64,000 bases of DNA from Candidatus Babelota bacterium (GTDB lineage Bacteria > Babelota > Babeliae > Babelales > Vermiphilaceae), in contig RXKB01000004.1 in NCBI GenBank assembly GCA_003963225.1, forward strand, positions 186,001 through 250,000. Reading direction: 5' to 3'. The notes below the pieces were generated by a model. The model was not told the origin of the DNA. It saw only the letters and a list, made by a program, of their open reading frames with translations, and did not search any database. The position numbers were made by a program, and so were the translations under genes. Below are positions 10,390 to 19,052 of the stretch, piece after piece (the first letter of the stretch is position 1; each line of letters opens with the position of its first letter).

Positions 10390-11511
10390 TTAAACTGATT
10401 TCCAATGCAAAAAATTATTTTGTATAACGCCAAGGCACTCAAGATTAAACAGCTCTTGACTTACCTTTTCTGATGATAGTTGTACATGTGCCATTATTTC
10501 ATCAACAGTCCGTTCATTATTTTTACAAAAGGCAATTATTTGCTTTTGTTCATCAGTCAAACGCATATCGGCAGATTTTGTCTCAACTAATAAATCGGGA
10601 TTTTGCAATTGATTTTTGTTAATAGTAATATCATACAACTGCAATATATCGATTGGATTTTCAACAAGATAAGCCCCCTGTTTTATAAGATTATTGCAAC
10701 CAACACTTAATGGATCAAATATATTACCTGGCACTGCAGCTACATTTCGGCCTTGTTCTAGAGCATAAGACGCTGTAATAAGCGCCCCACTTTTTTCTGC
10801 AGCCTGTACAACCAAAGTAGTTTGCGCTAATCCTGCAATAATTCTATTACGAGCTGGAAAATTTCCAGGAAACGCTTCCATTTCTAAAGAGAAACAACTA
10901 ACAATAGAGCCGCCTTTTTCTACCACTTTTTCAAAAAGTCTTCTATTTGTTGAAGGATACTGCCTCAAAAGCCCCGAACCTAAAACCACCACTGTTTTGC
11001 CACCATGATCAACGGTTATTTGATGCGCAAGCGTATCAATTCCCAAAGCTCCACCACTGACAATGGTAATGCCCTGGGCGATGCACGCAGGTAATAATTG
11101 TGTAATCACTTGCCCACCGTACGAGTTGCATGCGCGCGAGCCTACAACCGCTAATGCACATTGATTAATCATAGCATTACCATCGCCCTGATAATATAAA
11201 ACTGCAGGCGGCGCATAAATTTTAGCCAATAATGACGGATATGTTTTATCTACAATAGTTGTGTAATGCAAACGGCTTTTTTCAAGCAAAGCTAATTCTT
11301 TATCCAATACTTGATGCTGCTTCAGCTCATTAACCAAAAATTGACTTTTTTCAGCTGAAAAACCAACCAGCTTAAAATCATTTATTGTAAACGCATAAAT
11401 ATTATCCAGAGCTATAGTATGCCTAATGCAATAATCAACCAACTTTGCAATTGATACTGGTCCAAAGTCATTAATAAGAGATAAATGAAGTACTATTGTA
11501 TTTTGATCCAT
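10390..11511 (-). CDS. dprA: DNA processing protein DprA
   Basis: Loads RecA on incoming single-stranded DNA during natural transformation. The Rossmann-like core has AVVGSRACNSYGG near residue 119, IVSGGALGIDTLAH, and the ssDNA-binding FPARNRIIAGLA and GSGLLRQYPSTNR segments. At the N-terminus there is a helical domain, and at the C-terminus a winged-helix domain (LTDEQKQIIAF to the end). 373 residues is a normal length. Its last codons overlap the direct repeat at 10400-10426, and the pseudophosphatase gene starts just downstream. No other competence gene is in the window. Confidence 0.95.
   Translation of the reverse strand: MDQNTIVLHLSLINDFGPVSIAKLVDYCIRHTIALDNIYAFTINDFKLVGFSAEKSQFLVNELKQHQVLDKELALLEKSRLHYTTIVDKTYPSLLAKIYAPPAVLYYQGDGNAMINQCALAVVGSRACNSYGGQVITQLLPACIAQGITIVSGGALGIDTLAHQITVDHGGKTVVVLGSGLLRQYPSTNRRLFEKVVEKGGSIVSCFSLEMEAFPGNFPARNRIIAGLAQTTLVVQAAEKSGALITASYALEQGRNVAAVPGNIFDPLSVGCNNLIKQGAYLVENPIDILQLYDITINKNQLQNPDLLVETKSADMRLTDEQKQIIAFCKNNERTVDEIMAHVQLSSEKVSQELFNLECLGVIQNNFLHWKSV
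10400..10426. repeat. 27-bp direct repeat, copy 2 (end of dprA)
   Basis: Partner of 9024-9050; the core TTCCAATGCAAAAAATTATT is identical in both. Here it encodes the native C-terminal NNFLHWKS of DprA. The arrangement resembles a target or attachment duplication left when a segment entered the 3' end of dprA without destroying it. Confidence 0.85.
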
Positions 11512-11724
11512 GTATTTATATTATTTTAAAATTTTATTATTTGCAATGAAAATATGTTGGCAATATATATTTATTATAAGTAATAATTTTATTTTAAAAA
11601 TTGTTACAATTAAAAAATGTATCTTCCTAGATTTTACTATGATTCATTTGTCACTTTCCTTCTTTCTTCAGCATTGGTATGATGGTACCTGTTGTATAAA
11701 AAATTATCTTAATTGTAAGTATCC

Positions 11725-14424
11725 ATGATACCGCATTCATTATTTATTAAAAATTTCTTGAGTTACGGAGCTAAGGGCGAGCATGTATCATTTGACCCCT
11801 ATCATCTAATTTGCCTCTCTGGCAAAAACGGCCATGGTAAATCAGCTTTATTAGACGCATTGACTTGGGCCATTTGGGGACAAGCGCGTAAAACCTTACA
11901 AAGTGTCAAACCAGACCAAGGATTGCTGCGCCTGGGTCAATCACAAATGGTTGTTATTGTAGAATTTTCGTGCAATGGACAACGATATAGGATACGTAGA
12001 GAATATATGTATCATCATAGCAAGCCTTATGCTCAACTTGATTTTGGCTTGCTTGAAGATGGAAAGCTGATACCGCTTACTGACAAAACAATTAAAGCAA
12101 CCCAACAAGCTATTATCAATACCATTAAGCTTGATTACGAAGGTTTTTGTAATACTGTATTTTTAAAGCAAGGTGCATCAAACGAATTTTCTAAAAAATC
12201 TGCCAAGGAAAGAAAAGAACTGCTTGCATCTATTTTGGGATTAAATACGTATGAGAATGTACGCAAACTTGCCTTAAATAAGATTAAGGCTGCTCATATT
12301 GAGCATCGGCATATACTCAATATGGTACAAAGACTCACAAAAGATAGTAGCAACTATGATGAGCTGCAAAGAGTATATACCCAAAACCAAGAATATTTAT
12401 CTACTGTACAACAAAAAATAGTAACTCATGCAGAATTATTTAAAAAAATAGATGATGAAAAAAAGCTTTTTTATGAAGCAGAACACCAACTACAGCAATA
12501 TATTGCTACCTATAATGAAACAGTTAGTCAACTAGCACAGCTGCAACAAGAACTGGCAGAAACATACCGTTGTTGGAGGATAAAAAAGAAACAACAAGCT
12601 TGCTTGCCAGATATAGGAGTACTATTAAAAAAGAAAACTGAGCTGCTAGAGATCATTCAGGAACAACAACAGCTGCACGCCTTAACATTAGCAGTAAAAG
12701 AATCATTAATCTGTGCAAAGCAACAAAAACAAGATCATGAAAAAAAAATAAAGGACGCTTGTGCAATCATTGAACAAGAATGTTTGCAAGCAACACAAAG
12801 CCTTGAAAAAGAGCTGCAAGAAAATGTGTTTCATCTACGTTCTATAGAGAACATGGTAACCGAACAACAAAAGCAACTTGCAGAGATTGATAAAACAATG
12901 CACATGCAAGATGAAGAAAGCTTTTCTTATGGAGACTTACAAACTATAATTTTAAAAAGAGAAAATGAACTTGATCGAAAAAAAACAGTTTATCAAAAAA
13001 TGGTTGCCTATGGGAATATGCTTTCCAATAAACATAAAGATCTGTTATTAAAGATAGGTGCGACTAATGATATACATAATCCCAGCTGCCCGCTATGCGA
13101 ACAAAATCTTTCTCTAGCGCGTAAAAAATTTTTGCGTGCTAAATGTGAAAAAGAAGCTAGTATATCGTCACATCAAATCAAACGTTTTACACGTATATTA
13201 CCATTACTGAAAAATCTTATTATTTCAGATCATCAAACAATAGAAGCTCTTAAAAAAGAAGCTCTTGCAGCTACAACAAAACAACATGCTTTTGATGAAT
13301 TAATGCGAAAAAAAATATTGATAGAAATGCATTACACAGACACTCAAGAATCTTTAAAAACAATAAATACAAAGATCGCAACACTCAGCAATCAAATTCA
13401 GGCAAAAAAAGAATATTTTGCCAAATGCATGCCATCTTTAGATAATGATCAATCATACAAAGATATTGTTAAAAATATAGATACGCTTTCAAGTCAAGCT
13501 TTAGCATGCCAATATAAGCAACAGATACATGAAAAAGCATTAGTCGAGCTTAAGCAAGTCCATATTGGATTAGCTTTATATGAAAATCAAGATAAGTTAA
13601 CTGATACAAACAATACAATAATCCATACCATGCGTGATTACATAAATAAAATTCGAATTATAAAAGCAGAAAAGGCAAAAAAACTTGTACACATAACTGA
13701 ACAAAAAAAAGTAGTCACTTTATATGAAAATGTACACGAAAAAATAAACAGTTGGCGTAAAGAACAAGAAAAGCTCATTTTTGAAAAAGAAGAGCTCATA
13801 AAATCTACAACAGGCCTTTATCATCAATTAGAACAATGTACTAAAATAGTAACTGAAATTAAAAACTTAGAACATAGCGCCGAACTCGCTCAACAAACAG
13901 TTGAAGATTATAATGCAATAGCTACTGCAACAGGCAAAGATGGCATTCAAGCTTTATTGATTGAAGAAGCAATTCCTTCTATAGAACACGAAGCAAACAA
14001 ACTACTTGCAAAGCTTACTCAAAATAATGCACGTATTTTTATTGACTCGCTTAAAGATTTAAAAAATGGTGGCACCAAAGAAACACTTGATATTAAAATT
14101 GCTGACAATGCAGGTATAAGACCGTATGAACTTTTTTCAGGAGGAGAGGCTTTTCGCATAGATTTTGCTCTACGCATTGCAGTATCAACCTTACTAGCAC
14201 AAAAAGCAGGTACCTCTCTTCAAACTCTTATTATTGATGAAGGCTTTGGCTCGCAAGATGAAGAAGGGCTACAACTAATCACAAACACATTACAAAAAAT
14301 TCAAAATAGCTTTGCCAAAATTATTATTGTATCTCATCTACCAAATATGAAAGATCAGTTTCCAGTACATTTTATCATTGACAAAACAACACATGGAAGC
14401 AAGATACAAGTATTAGAATTATAA
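11725..14424 (+). CDS. sbcC: SbcC/Rad50-type ATPase
   Basis: ATPase arm of the SbcCD (Mre11-Rad50) nuclease, which opens hairpins and processes double-strand ends. The 899-residue chain has Walker A GKNGHGKS near residue 32, two long coiled-coil arms around a CPLC zinc hook at 455-458, and a C-terminal head with signature LFSGGEAFRIDFALR near 805 and Walker B LIIDEGFGSQDEEG near 835. It is shorter than E. coli SbcC (1048) through shorter coils. sbcD is not adjacent. The ATG at 11725 is the first reasonable start. The 213 bases between it and dprA show no gene. Confidence 0.93.
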   Translation: MIPHSLFIKNFLSYGAKGEHVSFDPYHLICLSGKNGHGKSALLDALTWAIWGQARKTLQSVKPDQGLLRLGQSQMVVIVEFSCNGQRYRIRREYMYHHSKPYAQLDFGLLEDGKLIPLTDKTIKATQQAIINTIKLDYEGFCNTVFLKQGASNEFSKKSAKERKELLASILGLNTYENVRKLALNKIKAAHIEHRHILNMVQRLTKDSSNYDELQRVYTQNQEYLSTVQQKIVTHAELFKKIDDEKKLFYEAEHQLQQYIATYNETVSQLAQLQQELAETYRCWRIKKKQQACLPDIGVLLKKKTELLEIIQEQQQLHALTLAVKESLICAKQQKQDHEKKIKDACAIIEQECLQATQSLEKELQENVFHLRSIENMVTEQQKQLAEIDKTMHMQDEESFSYGDLQTIILKRENELDRKKTVYQKMVAYGNMLSNKHKDLLLKIGATNDIHNPSCPLCEQNLSLARKKFLRAKCEKEASISSHQIKRFTRILPLLKNLIISDHQTIEALKKEALAATTKQHAFDELMRKKILIEMHYTDTQESLKTINTKIATLSNQIQAKKEYFAKCMPSLDNDQSYKDIVKNIDTLSSQALACQYKQQIHEKALVELKQVHIGLALYENQDKLTDTNNTIIHTMRDYINKIRIIKAEKAKKLVHITEQKKVVTLYENVHEKINSWRKEQEKLIFEKEELIKSTTGLYHQLEQCTKIVTEIKNLEHSAELAQQTVEDYNAIATATGKDGIQALLIEEAIPSIEHEANKLLAKLTQNNARIFIDSLKDLKNGGTKETLDIKIADNAGIRPYELFSGGEAFRIDFALRIAVSTLLAQKAGTSLQTLIIDEGFGSQDEEGLQLITNTLQKIQNSFAKIIIVSHLPNMKDQFPVHFIIDKTTHGSKIQVLEL

Positions 14425-14474
14425 CATCACATATAAATAACACTTTCCATAAAAATTAAAATTTAAAGGGCAAC

Positions 14475-15902
14475 ATGTTAAAACATTTTTTGATGCTATC
14501 TCTTACTTTAGTGTGCAAAATTCATCCTATGGAAAAACAAATTATGTTCGATAAATATTCACTTACGCCAGCATTAGTTAAAAAATATCGACCCGATTTT
14601 ATAACATCTTATAAAAAAGAATTCATCGATCCTTTATTTCCTGAAAAATTAAAGGGCTTTGTTCAAGCTTTTATTGCTTGCGATAATACTATTGATTCAA
14701 ATAAAAAAAACCATTACTTACTTTATAAAACTATGCAATACGCTTTAAAAACATATGAACAGATTATGCAAGACCCAGCTGATGAACAGCTTGATACAAT
14801 GATGAAAAGTTATCAAAAAATAGTTACTTTAATAAAATTTTTTAAAGATAATATTAATCAATACCAGTTCACGCCTCATATTAGATTTAATATTCTGTTT
14901 TATCTTGCATTATTACAAGACATGGCCCATAAAAGACGCTGGTATTACCAGTTTGATCAAACACTTTGTCTAAATATGTACGATATAATTCCAACCCCAA
15001 CAGAAAAAAACATAGCGTTATTAGACAATTTTTTTAATCCAATTTTAGCAAGCATTAGTGATGCAAAACATTTTATTGTAGGAATGCACCTTTCAGATTT
15101 AAAAAATTTTTATAATAAAGATAACGCAATTGTACTACCTATTACCAATGAATATGGCATTATTGATCTGCATATATTGCTATATTTTCTGACAAAAAAA
15201 TATATTGTAGTAGGATTTGGCAACACACCATCTGAAGCTCATGCACACCAATTAACAGGGATAGCAGACTTAATTGTACATGACTTATTTCATCCATATT
15301 TGCCATTAATTGCAAACAAACATAACATTATTAATAGTAGGCTACCTGAAGAATATGACAGACTAAGAGAAAGCTTTTTGGTCATGGTAGAAAAAATGAT
15401 AGATATAACAAATATTCATTATCAAAATGCATTATTGACAAAAAATAATGCAAAAATGGTACTTATGAAAAAATACCAACTGATACTGTTTATTGTTTTA
15501 CATGAAACTATTTATTCATATCAATTTTATAATTCAACCATAGATAAAGCTCGTTTTATAGATGCATTAAACGTATTATTTCTCATGAGTGATTTTAAAA
15601 AATTAAAGCCAAATAATAATGCCAATGAAGAAATTACCAACTACTTTTTGTTTAATACTCTTGATATATTTAATACACTCTGCTTATTTGATAATACATT
15701 CAACCAAAAAATAAAAACCGAATCGTTATCTATTATTCCAACAAAAATACAAAAAAATCAACAGGATATTACGATTAAAGAACTCAAATATTTTATCAAA
15801 AAATATCTTATAAAAGAACTTTATATTATTTTTAAAAGCCTTTACAATAACGAGATATACAAAGATATTTTAAATAAAAAGCTTTTTCCGTTCAAACTCT
15901 GA
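14475..15902 (+). CDS. Exported helical protein, unknown
   Basis: A 475-residue protein with a signal peptide (MLKHFLMLSLTLVCKIHP) followed by Met-Glu at residues 19-20, a pattern shared with several exported proteins in this window. The rest reads as mostly alpha-helical, rich in Lys, Asn, Phe and Tyr, with no recognised domain. AAAGGG precedes the ATG at 14475. A hairpin terminator follows the stop at 15958-16003. It probably belongs to the lineage-specific exported proteins; location beyond the inner membrane is inferred. Confidence 0.7.
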   Translation: MLKHFLMLSLTLVCKIHPMEKQIMFDKYSLTPALVKKYRPDFITSYKKEFIDPLFPEKLKGFVQAFIACDNTIDSNKKNHYLLYKTMQYALKTYEQIMQDPADEQLDTMMKSYQKIVTLIKFFKDNINQYQFTPHIRFNILFYLALLQDMAHKRRWYYQFDQTLCLNMYDIIPTPTEKNIALLDNFFNPILASISDAKHFIVGMHLSDLKNFYNKDNAIVLPITNEYGIIDLHILLYFLTKKYIVVGFGNTPSEAHAHQLTGIADLIVHDLFHPYLPLIANKHNIINSRLPEEYDRLRESFLVMVEKMIDITNIHYQNALLTKNNAKMVLMKKYQLILFIVLHETIYSYQFYNSTIDKARFIDALNVLFLMSDFKKLKPNNNANEEITNYFLFNTLDIFNTLCLFDNTFNQKIKTESLSIIPTKIQKNQQDITIKELKYFIKKYLIKELYIIFKSLYNNEIYKDILNKKLFPFKL

Positions 15903-15957
15903 GCACAAGTTTATTTACATATAAATAAGGACATAGAATGTACTACATCTAAATTGA

Positions 15958-16003
15958 GTAGAGCTAAAAACAGTATTAAAACTATTTTTGGCTCTACTTT
16001 TTT
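15958..16003 (+). terminator. Rho-independent terminator
   Basis: Sixteen-position stem: 15958-15973 (GTAGAGCTAAAAACAG) against 15982-15997 (CTATTTTTGGCTCTAC), with two G-U type pairs, an 8-base loop, and six T at 15998-16003. It ends the upstream plus-strand gene and lies close to the end of the convergent hup gene. Confidence 0.85.
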
Positions 16004-16006
16004 AGC

Positions 16007-16297
16007 TTACGATGCCATTCTTACACCACGCACGGCTTCTCGCAATGTTTTTCCCGCTTTAAACCGAGGAACATTCACTGCAGGTAAACTAATGCGTTGT
16101 TTTGTTGCAGGATTAATACCTTTACGAGCAGGACGTTTTGACAACCAGAAACTGCCAAAGCCTGTAATAGAAACTTTTTCACCTTTTTTTAATGAACGGC
16201 GAATCGCTCCCACTAAAGCATCCACTACACGCATTACATCCTTTTTGCTAAAGGTTGTTTCTTCACTCAATTCATTGATCAACTCACTCTTATTCAT
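16007..16297 (-). CDS. hup: HU/IHF-family DNA-binding protein
   Basis: A 96-residue nucleoid protein that bends DNA. It starts MNKSELINELSEETTFSKKD and carries the signature GFGSFWLSKRPARKGINPAT with the Pro-containing beta-arm that inserts in the minor groove, then the PRFKAGKTLREAV end. The ATG at 16297 has AAGGAG five bases upstream; a GTG at 16303 overlaps that site and is unlikely. HU and IHF subunits cannot be separated safely by eye, but a single basic homodimer-type sequence favours HU. Confidence 0.94.
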   Translation of the reverse strand: MNKSELINELSEETTFSKKDVMRVVDALVGAIRRSLKKGEKVSITGFGSFWLSKRPARKGINPATKQRISLPAVNVPRFKAGKTLREAVRGVRMAS

Positions 16298-16455
16298 GAG
16301 CACTCCTTCATACAGTTAGATAGGTTAATAGTACGATATTGTTGTTAAAACACTGCTTTACTCCATACCACTCTTCATTTTTTGAAAATCTCTGTGTAAG
16401 ATATAGTAACTACAAAAGAAATTGTCAAATACTCTTCTTACAAAAAGGATATTTC

Positions 16456-17280
16456 ATGGTCGACACACATTGTCACCTGAATATAATAATAAAAAAAGAA
16501 CCTGAAGTCACGTTATCTGTAGATTGTTTAGCTATTATTAAAAATATAATCGCAGAAGCAACCCAACATGCTGTTACAACCATAATAAATGTAGGAACTA
16601 GTATTCCTGAGAGTAACAACTGTTTACTAATTGCAAAAGCTAATAAGGAAGTATTTGCATCAGTCGGCGTACACCCTACTGATGTTGACAATAACTATAA
16701 AAAAAACATGCAAATTTTAAAAGAATGGACTCAAAAAAAACACGAGCACAAGATTGTGGCGATTGGCGAATGCGGTTTAGATTTGTTTCATAAAACAACA
16801 TCAATTTCACTGCAAGAAAATGCATTTAAAGCGCAAATTGAGCTTGCCCTTATGTACGCCTTACCATTAATTATACATAGCAGAAACGCGGCAGATGAAA
16901 CCCTGCGTGTACTTGAACCGTACATAAAAGACGGATTAAAAGGCGTATTTCATTGCTTTTCATATGATACCAATTTTGCCAAACAGGCTATTGAGTGGGG
17001 CTTTATGCTTGGTATTGGTGGCACTATAACTTACCCAAAAAACACAGGCGTGCAAAATGCTGTACGGGATTGCTCTTTAGACCATATACTTCTTGAAACC
17101 GATTCTCCTTTTTTACCAATACAATCAATGCGAGGCAAGCCCAATCACCCAATGTATATACCCAAAATTGCACAAGCTATAGCCGATATAAAATTACTAC
17201 ATGTTGAAACAGTCTCTAAACAAACAACACAAAACGCTTTTAATCTATTTAATCTGCATACTTATAACAACGCATTATAA
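16456..17280 (+). CDS. TatD-family metal-dependent deoxyribonuclease
   Basis: A 274-residue TIM-barrel hydrolase of the TatD/YcfH family, which acts as a 3'-5' DNase and D-aminoacyl-tRNA-type hydrolase in various bacteria. Metal-ligand blocks in order: DTHCHLN at residue 3, VGVHPTDV, GECGLDLFH, LIIHSRNA, GVFHCFS and LETDSPFL. The start at 16456 puts MVDTHCH at the N-terminus, as usual, with AAAAAGGA upstream; the longer frame from 16339 lacks support. It is divergent from hup. Confidence 0.93.
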   Translation: MVDTHCHLNIIIKKEPEVTLSVDCLAIIKNIIAEATQHAVTTIINVGTSIPESNNCLLIAKANKEVFASVGVHPTDVDNNYKKNMQILKEWTQKKHEHKIVAIGECGLDLFHKTTSISLQENAFKAQIELALMYALPLIIHSRNAADETLRVLEPYIKDGLKGVFHCFSYDTNFAKQAIEWGFMLGIGGTITYPKNTGVQNAVRDCSLDHILLETDSPFLPIQSMRGKPNHPMYIPKIAQAIADIKLLHVETVSKQTTQNAFNLFNLHTYNNAL

Positions 17281-17290
17281 AGTTTGATTA

Positions 17291-17782
17291 TTATTTAAAT
17301 TTTTTCTTTTTGTGCTTAGTCAATTTTTTTACATACCGCATAACACCATAATCTAATAACATATGTGAATGCATCCCTATAATAAAACATATAAAATGCC
17401 ATATATATTGTATTGCACGAATAGGATAATATAAATATAAAACATACCAACTAACAACTATAAAAAAGCTCATATATAACGGATCATGGAAAATACCTCG
17501 ATGCTTAACCATCATAGGTATACAACAAAGCCAACCTGCAAAAGCAACTAATATATATTGTTTCATTAATAATAATGGTATTGCACCTATAAAAAATCCA
17601 GTGTAAATATACTTTTGTCCTTTGCTTTTAATATCTATATCTGGAAAAAGAGCCCCCAGCATGATACAAAATGCAAGCTCTAATAAAAACAAAGTCGATG
17701 GGTCATACAACCTGCATACAATAAATAAAACAATACAATACCAAAATCCTGCAAAACTAATATGCGCTTTATACCCAGGCAT
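17291..17782 (-). CDS. YdjM/DUF457-type membrane-bound metal-dependent hydrolase
   Basis: A 163-residue polytopic membrane protein. It has the family's polar residues among hydrophobic helices: an early His (YKAHIS), FPDIDIKSK near residue 48, KHRGIFHDPL near 92, and MHSHMLLDYG near 140. These resemble the phospholipase-C-like metal sites of the YdjM / LexA-regulated hydrolase family. About four membrane segments are visible and the tail is very basic (KKLTKHKKKKFK). An AAAGGATC site precedes the ATG. The family name is descriptive; no substrate is known. Confidence 0.8.
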   Translation of the reverse strand: MPGYKAHISFAGFWYCIVLFIVCRLYDPSTLFLLELAFCIMLGALFPDIDIKSKGQKYIYTGFFIGAIPLLLMKQYILVAFAGWLCCIPMMVKHRGIFHDPLYMSFFIVVSWYVLYLYYPIRAIQYIWHFICFIIGMHSHMLLDYGVMRYVKKLTKHKKKKFK

Positions 17783-17864
17783 TCATAGATCCTTTTTTTA
17801 AAATATTGATTAATTTTTATTTTTATTGCTAACTTGTAATTAAATAAAAACAAGAAGAATATGT

Positions 17865-19052
17865 ATGATAGCTTTATTGTTATTTTTTATATTTTTTTAC
17901 CGCTCAGCATCTCCAATGGAATATAATGTTATTAAAAATAAAAACATACAAGAGTTAATAGTTCATTATTGTATAGCAGAATTTAATAAAAATACTAATA
18001 AAGATAATGTATTTGATCGAATACATAGCAATATTGATTTACTATTTTTATTGCATAAATCTACAAAAATATATCAAGCTTGTTTTCCCATTATATATAA
18101 TAGCTCATTACAGACAATAAATAGTAACGCATTAAAAGAAGATGGTACTAATAAAAATCAGTATGTACATAATCCATTAGCTCATGGCATTATTCAAGAA
18201 GATAAGTTATTCACTCCAAATGCATTTTGCTACAATGCATTTAAATTAGCTAAAAGAAAAAATACAACTTTTGTTTTTAATGATATGTTCGACGGACCGG
18301 ATAAAAAGAACCAATGGATATTTGCCTACAACACCACTAATCCAGGCAATATTATGGAAGAATCATTTGTTATTATAGTTAAACTTCAAAGTCCCAATAC
18401 TATTAATCCAATAATCACATGTAAACGTTTTAAGGGGAGTATAAATGCCCTTACACTAAATAATGCAGAAAATAAGGCTTATGTTACTACAAGTATAACA
18501 GATAACGACAATACTCGCACAACAATGCTGTATGATATGGTTTTTAGTATGCGATATCCATGCGTATCACGTAATACATATGTGTTACCTGGAATAAGCT
18601 CTGTAAAAAAATTACTACCCCTAACAAAATCGTTATTGTTTATACTATCTGAAGATGGCGTTCTTCATAAAGTTGACATGACTAATAAAAACACATCAAT
18701 AATCAATATTTTAGATATAGAAAATAAAAAAATTGAACTTGATACTATTATTACTAATCCCACAATACCTTATCTGTGGCTTCTTTTATCTAAAGCATCA
18801 GCTCTTTATTTTGTAAATTTAAAAAATAAAAATAAAAAAATTACATTTAGCAAAATTACTAACCAATTTACTGCAAAAAATATTTGGTTTGATAGTGATT
18901 ATATACTTGCAGAAGATACAGACATACAAATCCCTATTGAAAAACCCATAGACAAAGCACGTCCAATTCAGTATAGTTTATATCAACTATGCATGACACC
19001 TTCTAAAACAACTTTTTCAGATCTGTGCACGGATAATAAAAACGTAAAATAG
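17865..19052 (+). CDS. Exported protein, F-box-like N-terminus, possible beta-propeller
   Basis: A 395-residue protein with a short signal peptide (MIALLLFFIFFYRSASP) followed by Met-Glu at 18-19. The first mature segment (NIQELIVHYCIAEF... LLHKSTKIYQACF) has the helix spacing of F-box-like N-termini, but without the usual LP. The rest alternates short beta-like stretches (LLFILSEDGVLHKVDM; IPYLWLLLSKASALYFVNL) reminiscent of WD40-like blades. Neither domain is certain. Its last 50 bases overlap the end of the convergent SpoIID-like gene, which also uses them as coding sequence. Confidence 0.6.
   Translation: MIALLLFFIFFYRSASPMEYNVIKNKNIQELIVHYCIAEFNKNTNKDNVFDRIHSNIDLLFLLHKSTKIYQACFPIIYNSSLQTINSNALKEDGTNKNQYVHNPLAHGIIQEDKLFTPNAFCYNAFKLAKRKNTTFVFNDMFDGPDKKNQWIFAYNTTNPGNIMEESFVIIVKLQSPNTINPIITCKRFKGSINALTLNNAENKAYVTTSITDNDNTRTTMLYDMVFSMRYPCVSRNTYVLPGISSVKKLLPLTKSLLFILSEDGVLHKVDMTNKNTSIINILDIENKKIELDTIITNPTIPYLWLLLSKASALYFVNLKNKNKKITFSKITNQFTAKNIWFDSDYILAEDTDIQIPIEKPIDKARPIQYSLYQLCMTPSKTTFSDLCTDNKNVK

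Noticed and set aside
15954-16319. 121-codon plus-strand frame over hup
   Set aside because: Runs through a terminator and antisense to HU.
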